A DNA stretch of 64,000 nucleotides from Hexactinellida sp. DTS-2022 (lineage: Eukaryota; Porifera; Hexactinellida), in the NCBI GenBank assembly GCA_028753945.1, contig JAPNXP010000008.1, positions 310,001 through 374,000 on the forward strand. The letters are read 5' to 3'. A program made the position numbers and the translations under genes. How positions within the stretch are numbered: position 1 is the stretch's first letter; each line of letters begins with the position of its first letter. Positions 41,522 through 53,010 of the stretch are shown one piece after another. The notes beneath the pieces are model-generated. The model had not been told where the DNA came from, searched no databases, and was given only the letters and a program-made list of their open reading frames with translations.

Positions 41522-41882
41522 GCGTATGTGGGAAATACTACAGGGGTGCAACAAAGAGAAAGTCGTAATAGTGAGAAATAATGAGAATGTCGTAAAATCT
41601 ATACTGGATCTCGTCGAAGGAAATAGAGTAAGAAGGAAGGAAGGAAAATAATAGTTAAATAAAGTTAAGGGGAGAAAGTTAGAAAGGGTGGAAAAAGTTA
41701 GAATTATCAATTTGATCTTTATGATAAATAGTCTAAACACAATGCAATTCTGAATATTGAAAGAAATATTACTGATTTCATCATTGAAAATCGAATAGAT
41801 GACCTCATCAACTCATTTCGAATTATAAAAACCGTGATAATATGTTAATGTATTAAACATTTAAGTCATTCGAATTGTGGAG
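41522..41882. other. AT-rich spacer
   Basis: Purine-rich GGAAGGAAGGAAAATAATAG at about 41632; otherwise nothing recognised. Confidence 0.3.
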
Positions 41883-42027
41883 TTTACTTATCCACCGATC
41901 ATCGGCGTTTGTAATAAAAAACCTCGCTACTTTCTACCGATTATTTTTTTATGTTTATAAAAAACACCATCGGTGGAAACTAGCCAGCTTATTTAATACA
42001 AACGCCGATGATCGGTGGATAAGTAAA
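41883..42027. mobile_element. Short TIR element with TTTACTTATCCACCGATC ends
   Basis: The left arm TTTACTTATCCACCGATCAT and right arm ATGATCGGTGGATAAGTAAA are inverted for about 31 bp. The centre contains a second pair, CTACCGATT / ATCGGTGG. 145 bp, no ORF. Confidence 0.8.
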
Positions 42028-42248
42028 TTCCGAAATGTGTAAGTACACAATGTATTTTGAGTGGTTTTTGTTAGTAAAACTCGATTATGTAACCTATATT
42101 AATGATTATGTTTTATAGTAATCATTAGAGAGGTTGGATTAATATAAACTCGTCGGAGCTGAAGTTGTGGAGCCCGACCTTGGCCTGGGGCCCTACGCCC
42201 CTGGTAAGAGGTGAAAATAATTTATACATCGGCAGTAAACAACTAGGT

Positions 42249-42540
42249 CAGTGGTTTTCAACCTTTTTTGTACTACGGAACCCCTAAATTGTTTGTGGCA
42301 GCACGCGGAACCCGACACTTCTAATTCCTCTACGAATATATTTATAACAAATTTAATTACATTCATTTATTAAGAACTATTGAGCTATTTATTAACTAAT
42401 AATTCATAACTATTGAGCAATGAGAATAACTTACTCAACATAATTCCCCAAACAAATTACAGGAATCAGAACCCAAAATGAATTTTAGGCACGCGTTATT
42501 AACTAATAATGTGTAATTCACCAGCCACAGGTGAAACTGA
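42249..42540. other. hAT-like end without a seen partner
   Basis: CAGTGGTTTTCAACCTTTTT followed by CGGAACCCC is the familiar opening of many hAT MITEs. A matching right end was not found before 42540. Confidence 0.35.
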
Positions 42541-42549
42541 ATAGTAATA

Positions 42550-42690
42550 TCATAGCCTTTTGGGAAGGGAAAGGCCGCGATGCGGCCGTTAATTGTATCG
42601 CGTAGTGCCTAACACGAACGAACAAAAGTCGCGAAGCGACTTTTGTGAGAGAGTGATCAGTCGCGAAGCGACCGAGACCGAAGGGCTCGT
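42550..42690 (-). repeat. CG-rich hairpin block, copy of a dispersed repeat
   Basis: GGCCGCGATGCGGCCGTTAA, AAAAGTCGCGAAGCGACTTT and GTCGCGAAGCGACCGAGACC form short hairpins. The block recurs at 58145-58275 in the same orientation and, reversed, as the left end of 51088-53010 and of 3596-4060. It ends GGGCTCG followed by T at every copy. Confidence 0.7.
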
Positions 42691-43019
42691 AGTATTAATT
42701 CGTATTTGTTGCTTACTTATAGCACTGGTCGTAAGGCCATGTAAGATAAATTATTCGTTTCTCATTTTACAGGGTCGGTTCTAATCAAAAATTCCACATT
42801 TCTTGCTATAGGAATGGTTTATTTTTGACTCAAAAATATGTATATACACTCCCCGAACGACAGCATTCCAACCCCACATTTTTGCATTGAAAATAGGACC
42901 AATGTGGGTCCAACGATACACGAATTTAATATTCAATTTACAGAGATATGCTCATTCGATTTCAAATTGGTATTCTGTGCATTCTAATTGTCAAAGTTTT
43001 CACCCAATCACTATTTGAT

Positions 43020-43135
43020 TAGCCTGAAAATTATCGCCCTGTTTTGACAAAAATGGTCCCCCCTACAAACCTGGTCCGGGGGGACCAGTTTTGTCAAATA
43101 TCCATGGTACTGAACAAAACTGGTCCCCCCTACTA
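43020..43135. repeat. TGGTCCCCCC inverted/direct repeats
   Basis: AAAATGGTCCCCCCTAC, GGTCCGGGGGGACCAG (a 16-bp palindrome) and ACTGGTCCCCCCTAC follow one another within ~90 bp. Origin unknown; possibly the ends of a small element. Confidence 0.5.
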
Positions 43136-43138
43136 CTA

Positions 43139-43480
43139 ATCTGTATATTAAAAGCGGAATTGTTGTGGATGTGTGTGTGTGTGTGTTTGTCCAGAATTAA
43201 TAGGAAAGACTACGAGTCCTACAAAGCTGAAAATTGGCATACAGGGGTAATTTTGTACTGCGACAACGATCTATTGGTTTTTGAACAAAATAACGGGATT
43301 ATGACGTCATAAAGGCACTTATTTGAGAATAACTCTTTCAGTTTTTATTCGATTCGCCCACAATTTTAGATGATAACACAACATACAATGAGACACACGT
43401 ATACCGATTTATGGGATTGTGACGTCACGTACGAACTAATTTGGATTCAGCTCTTACATTTTTGATTCAATCGTCAAACA
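43139..43480 (+). mobile_element. Helitron-like 5' end, copy 1
   Basis: TCTGTATATTAAAAGCGGAA, TTGTTGTGGATG, (GT)n and TTTGTCCAGAATTAAT are repeated at 58275-58480 almost base for base up to CGGGATTATGACGTCA. A TC start followed by an AT-rich word and a (GT)n tract is reminiscent of Helitron 5' termini; no RepHel protein is present. Confidence 0.45.
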
Positions 43481-43570
43481 AATTTGTCACATTATAAAAC
43501 AGAATGTGTTGCATATCCCAAGAAATTTTTATATTTTTCGCATTTAATCTGAGCCAGGCAATAATAAAAA

Positions 43571-43693
43571 ATCCAAAATTGCAGCCTGTGCCGACGCATG
43601 TTCCTTTGGTGGCACTATATTTTGGTGGTGGTTTATTGATAGTGCCTCCCAAGGAACATGCTATCGGCACAGGCTGCAATTTTGGATTTTTTT
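43571..43693. repeat. Representative array hairpin
   Basis: The left arm TCCAAAATTGCAGCCTGTGC, CGACGCATGTTCCTTTGG, TGGCACTAT and right arm ATAGTGCC, CAAGGAACATGCTATCGGCA, CAGGCTGCAATTTTGGA pair over ~50 bp around a ~24-nt loop. Single-arm differences at other copies (for example GCATCC/GGATGC at 48414 and 48502; GCACCC/GGGTGC at 49865 and 49957) are matched by the complementary base in the other arm. Confidence 0.85.
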
Positions 43694-46600
43694 TCGCAAA
43701 GTCATCATCACTATAAAGGTGTTAAATAATTTCAGAGAGGTATTTCGGAAGGAAACGACCATTAGAGTGGTCGAAGTTTCGTTTTAGCTCACTTCATTTC
43801 AGAGTTATTCAAGTTTTCAGTCAATGTAATAGGTGATGAGTTAGCATTTTTTATGTGCGTGTTGGGCGATCACCCAAAACCAACCGAGCCATTTGAATTA
43901 TATAATTCACAAAATTGTGAAAACACATTTTTTTTACGATGTCATCAACACCTCAAGGTGTCAAGACACATTTGTAGAGGTGTTACGTGGCATAAGGATC
44001 AATTGATAAATTGGAAGTTTGTCTCTGTCTTGAATACTCTCTGAGATTAATGCTATTTATCAAATCAATATAAACAATTATTAATTTATTAATAATTTAA
44101 CACCATTATTATGTACAGCAAAATAAATTAAGTTCAATTATTTGCATTTATTATTAATTTAAATTAAATTTCACTATCATATTTGAATTCAGCGCACTCG
44201 ATAACCCCACTAATCTATTTGGAACCATCTCTATAAGTTAAACACAGAGCGAATTAATTAGAATTAAATTCGTCATGTATCCATTGTGCAAGAATATTCT
44301 GAGCAGAAATAAATATAATCACATAATCTGTCGTTGTTATGGAATGTAGAACCTTAGTTTTCAATTATAAAATAGAAGCCTACTCGATCTCACAAGTTGA
44401 ATCACTAGAATTATCGCAAGGTGAAACAATAGAATTGGATTTAACACTTTCAATTGAACTGAAGTGTCAGTAAACAAAGGAAACTTGCAACTCCATTGTG
44501 GCACAAACGAAACCCAATTTAAAAATTCGTGCACTGTGAAAAGGTGTAGAATTTAATTCTCTATCGAATGCATATAAATTAAATATTCGCGCGCTATTTA
44601 ATGTTATTTTTCCAATATTAAACAGGTGCAAAAATGTGTCCAAAAAAATGTAATAAAAAATTGTGACCCCAGGTGCACATCTGTATCTCATGAGACACAT
44701 AACCTGAAAATTTCAGTTCTTAGTTACTAAAACTCTGTTCTGTGGAGGATCTACGGACCAATAAAAATCCAAAATTGCAGCTGTGCCGACGCATGTTCCT
44801 TTGCTGGCACTATATTTTGGTGGTGGTTTATTGATAGTGCCTCCAAAGGAACATGCTGTCAGCACTAGCTGCAATTTTGGATTTTTTTTCGCCTAGTCAT
44901 CATCACTATGAAGGTGTTAAATTATTTCAGAAAGGTGTTTCAGTAGGCAACGACCCTTAGAGTGGTGGAAGTTTCCATTTAGCTCAATTCATTTGAGAGA
45001 TATTCAAGTTTCAGTAGAATATAATCTGTGATGACTCAGCATTTTTTAAGTGCGTGTTGGGTATTCACCCAACTCCAACCAACCCATGCGAATTATTTAA
45101 TTCACAAAATTGTAAAAATACATTTTTTTAACGATGTCATCATCACCTCAAGGTGTCAAGACCCACTTGTATAGGTGGTACCTGGCATAAGGACCAATTG
45201 ATAAATTGAAAGTTTGTTTCTATCTTGTATCATCTCTGAGATTAATGAAATTTACCTAATTAGTATAAATATTTAATTAATAAATTAATAATTTAACACC
45301 ATTATTATGTACAGCAAAATAAATACAGTTCAATTATTTGCACTTATTATTAATTTAAATCGAATTTCACTATCATATTTGAATTCAGCGCACTCGATAA
45401 CCCCAATAATCCAATTGGAAAATTCTATAAGTTAAATACAAAAGGAATTAATTATAATAAATTACGTCAGTACATTAATTGTGCAAAAAGAATATTCTCG
45501 CCGAAATAAATATAATCACTTAATCTGTCGTTGTTGTGGAATGTAAAATCTTAACGGTTCTATCATAAACCATCTTTAGTTTAATGCCATTCATTCATTA
45601 CTTAATGATAATAAATTAAATTATTAGTTATTTATTTTAGCAATGTTATCCACGGTTAGTTGAGTAAAGTCAACAAATTCCTTATATAAATTAATTTAAT
45701 TTAATCCATTGTATAGTAATGCTACAATTAAATAGAAGCCAGCTGGAATTTATAAGTTGAATCAATATAATTATCGCAAGTTGAATCAATAGAGTAGGAT
45801 TTAACAAGTTAAATCAATATAATTATTAAAAGTTGAAACAATGGAATTAGATTTCACAGTTTTACTGAAATTGAAGTGTGAGTAAACAAAGAAATTTCAA
45901 CGCCCATTTATGGCAGAAATTGACCCCTTTATGCGAAACTTTCTTGTCCCATCAGACGCAGAATTCTATGGCGAGTCCAAATGTGAAATAAAATTTGGGG
46001 GTTTAGTAAAACAACTTTTGAGTTATGGACCAGACAAAATTTGAAAGGTGTTAAAGATGTGTCAAAAATTTGTTAATAAAAAATCGTAACCCCAGGTGCA
46101 AATTAGACGTCGACTCCGAACCTACATGCCAAGTTTCAGCCCATCAACCATAAAGCTCTGGCCAGGGCACCGTCTACGGAGAAAAAATAATAATATAAAT
46201 AATAATAAAAAAAAAATCCAAAATTGCAGCTGTGCCGACGCATGTTCCTTTGGTGGCACTATATTTTGTTGGTGGGTTATTGATAGTGCCTCCAAAAGAA
46301 CATGCTGTCAGCACATCTGCAATTTTGGATTTTTTTTCGCCAAGTCATCAACGCCTCAAGGTGTCATGATCCATTTGTTAATTGATCCGAGCCACAAGGA
46401 CGGGAGATAAATTTGAAGTTTGTTTCTATCATAAACCATCTTGAGTTTAATGCCATTCATTCATTATGTATTGATAATAAATTATATTATTAGTTATTTA
46501 TTTTAGCAATGTTATCCATGGTTGGTTGAGTTGAGTCAACAAATTCCTTATATTATATTATTTAATTTAATCAATTGTATAGTAATACTAAAATTAAATA

Positions 46601-47083
46601 GAATCCAGCTGGAATTTATAAGTTAAATCAATATAATTATCGCAAGTTGAATCACTAGAGTAGGATTTAACAAGTTAAATCAATATAATTATTACAAGTT
46701 GAAACAATAGAATTAGATTTAACACTTTACTGAAATTGAAGTGTCAGTAAACAAAGAAATTTCAACCCCCATTTATGGCAGAAATTGACCCCTTTATTGA
46801 AAAATTTCTTCTCCCATCAGACGCAGAATTTTATGGCGAATCCAAATGTGAAATAAAATTTTGGGGTTTAGTAAAACATTTTTTGAGTTATGGACCAGAC
46901 AAATTTTGAAAGGTGTTAAAGATGTGTCAAGAATTTGTTAATACAAAATCGTAACCCCAGGTGCAAATTAGACGTCGACTCCGAATCTACATGCCAAGTT
47001 TCAGCCCTCTATGTATACAGGTGTGGCCAGGGCACCTGCTACGGAGAAATAATAATAATAATAAAAATAATAATAAAGGCAGT

Positions 47084-47130
47084 GATTCTAATACTGGGCC
47101 ACTATACTATAGTATAGTCGGCACAGTAAA
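47084..47130. repeat. Palindromic unit with ACTATACTATAGTATAGT
   Basis: AATACTGGGCC, the exact 18-bp palindrome ACTATACTATAGTATAGT, then CGGCACAGTA. The unit recurs at 50715-50767, 50774-50822 and four times at 57213-57802. Confidence 0.8.
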
Positions 47131-50100
47131 AATCCAAAATTGCAGCCTGTGCCGACGCATGATCCTTTGGTGGCACTATATTTTGTTGTTGGTTTATTGA
47201 TAGTGCCTCCAAAGGAACATGCTGTCGGCACAGGCTGCAATTTTGGATTTTTTTTTTCGCCATGTCATCATCACTATGAAGGTGTTAAATTATTTCAGAA
47301 AGGTGTTTCAGAAGGCAACGACCCTTTAGAGTGGTGGAAGTTTCCATTCAGCTCACTTCATTAAAGAGATATTCAAGTTTCAGTAGAATATAATCTGTAA
47401 TGACTCAGCATTTTTTAAGTGGGTGTTGGGTCATCACCCAACATTAACTAACCCATTTTAAATATCGAATTAACAAAATTGTAAATACACATTTTTTTAA
47501 CGATGTAATCATCACCTCAAGGTGTCAAGACCCACTTGTATAGGTGGCACGTGCCATAAGGACCAATTGATAAATTGAAAGTTTGTTTCTATCTTCTATG
47601 ATCTCTGAGATTTATGATATTTAATTAATTAGTATAAATAATTATTAATATTATTTATAATATGACACCAATTTCAATGTCAACATACAATTATTAAGTT
47701 CAATTATTTTGTCATAAATAATTAATTAATTAATTTATCTATCAAATTTCAATTCCGCACACTCGATAACCTCTAATATACAAATTGGAAGCTACTATAT
47801 AAGTTAAATACAAACTGAAATATTTATAATTAATTACGTCAGTATATTAACAGTGCAATTATATTCTCGCAGAAGTAAATATAATCACATAATATGTCGT
47901 TGTTATGAAATATATAATCTTAATTTTCAATTGCAAAATAGAAGCCAGCTTGCATTCACAAGTTAAATCAATATAATTGTAGCAAGTTGAAACAATAGTG
48001 AAAGATTTAACAAGTTAAATCAATATAATTATTACAAGTTGAAACAATGGAATTAGATTTCACAGTTTTACTGAAATTGAAGTGTGAGTAAACAAAGAAA
48101 TTTCAACCCCCATTTATGGCAGAAATAAAACTCTTTATTAAAAGTTTTCTTCTCCCATCAGACGCAGAATTTTATGGTGAATCCAAATGTGAAATAAAAT
48201 TTGGGGGTTTAATAAAATATTTTTTGAGTTATGGACCAGACAAATTTTGAAAGGTGTTAAAGATGTGTAAAAAAATTGTTAATCAAAAATCGTAACCCCA
48301 GGTGCAAATTAGACGGTCCCATCGCACCTACATGCCAAGTTTCAGCCCATCAACTATAAAGCTCAGGCCAGGGCACCGTCTACGGAGAAAAAAAAAAAAA
48401 AAATCCAAAATTGCATCCTGTGCCGACGCATGTTCCTTGGGTGGCACTATATTTTGTTGGTGGTTTATTGATAGTGCCTCCAATGGAACATGCTGTCGGC
48501 ACAGGATGCAATTTTGGATTTTTTTTTCGCGAAGTCATCATCACTATAAAGGTGTTAAATCATTTCAAAAAGGTGTTACAGAAGGCATCGACCCTTAGAG
48601 TGGTGGAAGTTTCGTTTTAGTTCACTTCCTTTTAGCGATATTCAAGTTTGAGTAGAATATAACAACTGATGACTCAGCATTTTTTATGTGAGTGTTGGGT
48701 CATCACCCAACATGAACTAACCCATTTTTAATATCGAATTAACAAAATTGTAAAACACATTTTTTTAACGATGTCATCATCACCTCAAGATGTCAAGACC
48801 CACTTGTATAGGTGGCACGTGCCATAAGGACCAATTGATAAATTGAAAGTTTGTTTCTATCTTCTATGATCTCTGAGATTTATGATATTTAATTAATTAG
48901 TATATATAATTATTAATATTATTTATAATTTAACACCAATTTCAATGTCAACTTATATTTATTAAGTTTAATTATTTTGTCATAAATAATAAATAAATTA
49001 ATTTGTCCATCAAATTTCAATTCCGCACACTCGATAACCCCTAATAAACAAATTGGGAGCATCTATATAAGTCATATACTGACTGAATTAATTATAATTA
49101 ATTACGTCAGTATATTAACAGTGCAATAATATTAACGCAGAAGTAAATATAATCACATAATCTGTCGTTGTTGTGGTATGTAAAATCTTAACGGTTCTAT
49201 CATAAACCATCTTTAGTTTAATGCCATTCATTCATTACTTATTGATAATAAATTAAATTATTAGTTATTTATTTTAGCAATGTTATCCACGGTGATTTGA
49301 GTTTAGTCAACAAATTCCTTATATCATTATATTTTATTTAATCCATTGTATAGTAATACTACAATTAAATAGAAGCCAGCTGGAATTTTTAAGTTGAATC
49401 AATATATTTATCTCAAGTTGAAACAATAGAGTAAGATTTAACAAGTTAAATCAATATAATTATTACAAGTTGAAACAATAGAATTAGATTTAACACTTTT
49501 ACTGAAATTGAAGTGCGAGTAAACAAAGAAATTTCAAACCCCATTTATGGCAGAAATTAAACTTATTTTTGAAAATATTCCTCTCCCATCAGACGCAGAA
49601 TTTTATGGTGAATCCAAATGTGAAATAAAAATTGGGGGTTTAGTAAAACATATTTTGAGTTATGGACCAGACAAATTTTGAAAGGTGTTAAAGATGTGTC
49701 AAAAATTCGTTAATCAAAAATCGTAACCCCAGGTGCAAATTAGACGGTCCATACGCACCTACATGCCAAGTTTCAGCCCATCAACTATAAAGCTCAGGCC
49801 AGGGCACCGTCTACGGAGAAAAAATAAAAATAATAATAATAATAATATAAAAAAATCCAAAATTGCACCCTGTGCCGACGCATGTTCCTTTGGTGGCACT
49901 ATATTTTATTGGTTGGTTATTGATAGTGCCTCCAAAGGAGCATGCTGTCAGCACAGGGTGCAATTTTGGATTTTTTTTCGCCCAGTCATCAACGCCCAAG
50001 GTGTGAAGAACCATTTGTTAATTGGTCGGAGTTACAAGGAACGGTAGATAAATTTGAAGTTAGTTTCTATCATAAACCATCAAGAGTTTAATGCCATTCA

Positions 50101-50703
50101 TTCATTATGTATTGATAATAAAATATATTATCAGGAATTTATTTTAGCAATGTTATCCACGGTTGGTTGAGTTGAGTCAACAAATTCCTTATATTATTAT
50201 AATTTATTTAATCCATTGTATAGTAATACTAGAATTAAATAGAAGCCAGCTGGAATTTATTAGTTGAATCAATTTAATTATCGCAAGTTGAAACAATAGT
50301 GAAAGATTTAACAAGTTAAATCAATATAATTATTACAAGTTGAAAAATGGAATTAGATTTCACAGTTTTACTGAAATTGAAGTGTGAGTAAACAAAGAAA
50401 TTTCAAACCACATTTGTGGCAGAAATAAAAATCTTTATTAAAAGTTCTCTTCTCCCATCAGACGCAGAATTTTATGGTGAATCCAAATGTGAAATAAAAT
50501 TTGGGGGTTTAGTAAAACATATTTTGAGTTATGGACCAGACAAATTTTGAAAGGTGTTAAAGATGTGTCAAAAATTTGTTAATCAAAAATCGTAACCCCA
50601 GGTGCAAATTAGACGGTCCCATCGCATCTACATGCCAAGTTTCAGCCCATCAACTATAAAGCTCAGGCCAGGGCACCGTCTACGGAGAAAAAAAAAAAAA
50701 AAA

Positions 50704-50825
50704 AAAAATAATAAAGGCAGTGATTCCAATACTGGGCCACTATACTATAGTATAGTCGGCACAGTAATAAAGGCAGTGATTCCAATACTGGGCCACTATA
50801 CTATAGTATAGTCGGCACAGTAAAA
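50704..50825. repeat. Two tandem palindromic units
   Basis: AATAAAGGCAGTGATTCCAA, TACTGGGCC and the 18-bp palindrome ACTATACTATAGTATAGT occur twice in a row between an A tract and the next hairpin of the array. Confidence 0.85.
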
Positions 50826-51087
50826 AAAAAAAAAATCCAAAATTGCAGCCTGTGCCGACGCATGTTCCTTTGGTGGCACTATATTTTGTTGGATGTTTAT
50901 TGATAGTGCCTCCAAAGGAACATGCTGTCGGCACATACTGCAATTTTGGATTTTTTTTTTGCCAAGTCATCATCACTTTGAAGGTGTTAAATTATTTCAG
51001 AAAGGTGTTTCAGAAGGCAACGACCCTTAGAGTTGTGGAAGTATCCATTTAGCTCACTTCATTTGAGAGATATTCAAGTTTCAGTAT

Positions 51088-53010
51088 AACGAGCCCTTCG
51101 GTCTCGGTCGCTTTGCGACAGATCGGTGCTACGCACCTCAAGTTAACGGCCGCTGTGCGGCCTTACTCCTCACATTTTCTACCATGGAAATGGTAGATAG
51201 GAACGTTATGATTTGGATTTTTATTAATTTGTTTACCTATTTGTGTAAACAACAACAACAACAAATACTCATATTAGAATTTTATAAATGCAAAATTCGT
51301 GTTCAGCACACTTGTTTACTTATAATACCTATTGAAGGTTAACTTCTAGGTTGATTTTGAATTTTCATTAAATTGTTTAGCTATTTTGAGTTAACAACAA
51401 CAACAACAACAACAACAAATATTCATATTAGAAAATTTAAACGCGAAATTCGTGTTCAGCATACTTGTTTACCTACAATACCCGTTGAAAGCTAACTTCT
51501 AGGTTGATTTTAAATTTTCATTTTTTTGTTTACCTATTTTGTGTAAACAACAACAACAAATATTCATATTAGAAAATTCTAACCGCGAAAATCGTGTTCA
51601 GCATACTTGTTTACCTATAATACCCGTTTAAAACTAACTTCTAGGTTGATTCTGAATTTTCATTAATTTTTTTACCTATTTTGTGTAAACAACAACAACA
51701 AATATTAATATTATAAATTTATAAACGCGAAATTCGTGTTCAGCATACTTGTTTACCTATAATACCCGTTGAAAGCTAACTTCTAGGTTGATTTTGAATT
51801 TCATTAATTTGTTTACCTATTTGTGTCAACAACAACAACAAATATTCATATTATAAATTTATAAACGCGAAATTCGTGTTCAGCATACTTGCTTACCTAT
51901 AATACCCGTTGAGAGCAAACTTCTAGGTTGATTTTGAATTTCATTAATTTGTTTACCTATTTGTGTCAACAACAACAACAAATATTCATATTATAAATTT
52001 GTAAATGCGAAATTCGTGTTCAGCATACTTGTTAACCTATAATACCCGTTGGAAGCAAACTTCTAGGTTGATTTTGAATTTCATTAATTTGTTTACCTAT
52101 TTTGTGTAAACAACAACAACAAATATTCATATTAGAAAATTTAAACGCGAAATTCGTGTTCAGCATACTTGTTTACCTACAATACCCGTTGAAAGCTAAC
52201 TTCTAGGTTGATTTTAAATTTTCATTTTTTTGTTTACCTATTTTGTGTAAACAACAACAACAAATATTCATATTAGAAAATTCTAACCGCGAAAATCGTG
52301 TTCAGCATACTTGTTTACCTATAATACCCGTTTAAAACTAACTTCTAGGTTGATTCTGAATTTTCATTAATTTTTTTACCTATTTTGTGTAAACAACAAC
52401 AACAAATATTAATATTATAAATTTATAAACGCGAAATTCGTGTTCAGCATACTTGTTTACCTATAATACCCGTTGAAAGCTAACTTCTAGGTTGATTTTG
52501 AATTTCATTAATTTGTTTACCTATTTGTGTCAACAACAACAACAAATATTCATATTATAAATTTATAAACGCGAAATTCGTGTTCAGCATACTTGCTTAC
52601 CTATAATACCCGTTGAGAGCAAACTTCTAGGTTGATTTTGAATTTCATTAATTTGTTTACCTATTTGTGTCAACAACAACAACAAATATTCATATTATAA
52701 ATTTGTAAATGCGAAATTCGTGTTCAGCATACTTGTTAACCTATAATACCCGTTGGAAGCAAACTTCTAGGTTGATTTTGAATTTCATTAATTTGTTTAC
52801 CTATTTTGTGTAAACAACAACAACAAATATTCATATTATAAATTTGTAAATGCGAAATTCGTGTTCAGCATACTTGTTTACATTATATAACATTTGAAAG
52901 TAGGTGAATATCTCATATATTAATGCGGTTTCTATCCCCCCGTCACTTTAATACAATCCGGACAAACAAACACACACACACACAACAATCGAGATTTAAT
53001 AATATAGATA
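51088..53010 (-). mobile_element. Helitron-like element with an internal ~140-bp satellite
   Basis: It interrupts an array unit: the sequence breaks at GTTTCAGTATA/ACGAGCCC (51087) and resumes at TAATAAGTGATGAGTCAGC after about 53010. The left end is the CG-rich hairpin block (CGAGCCCTTCGGTCTCGGTC). The right end is a (CA)n tract with ACAACAATCGAG and an AT-rich end. Between them lie twelve ~140-bp monomers. The copy at 3596-4060 has the same ends and one monomer. No coding capacity. Helitron-like is an inference from end structure on the minus strand. Confidence 0.6.
51200..52900. repeat. Twelve-copy ~140-bp tandem repeat with 704-bp higher-order duplication
   Basis: The word GTGTTCAGCA starts at 51299, 51452, 51594, 51736, 51876, 52016, 52156, 52298, 52440, 52580, 52720 and 52861, i.e. 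at spacings of 140-142 bp after the first. Five consecutive monomers (142+142+140+140+140 = 704 bp) are repeated: variant monomers such as TTCTAACCGCGAAAATCGTG occur at 51571 and again 704 bp later. Each monomer includes (AAC)n and CTAACTTCTAGGTTGATTTT. Confidence 0.9.

Noticed and set aside
46096..51052. Repeated ORFs in the array (texts such as RTYMPSFSPSTIKL and HAVGTGCNFGFFF)
   Set aside because: Frames vary between units, run into A/AAT tracts and the hairpin, and exist on both strands; they are by-products of a tandem repeat.
51200..52900. Possible CRISPR-like array
   Set aside because: Whole 140-bp monomers repeat with no unique spacers of constant length, and the context is eukaryotic.
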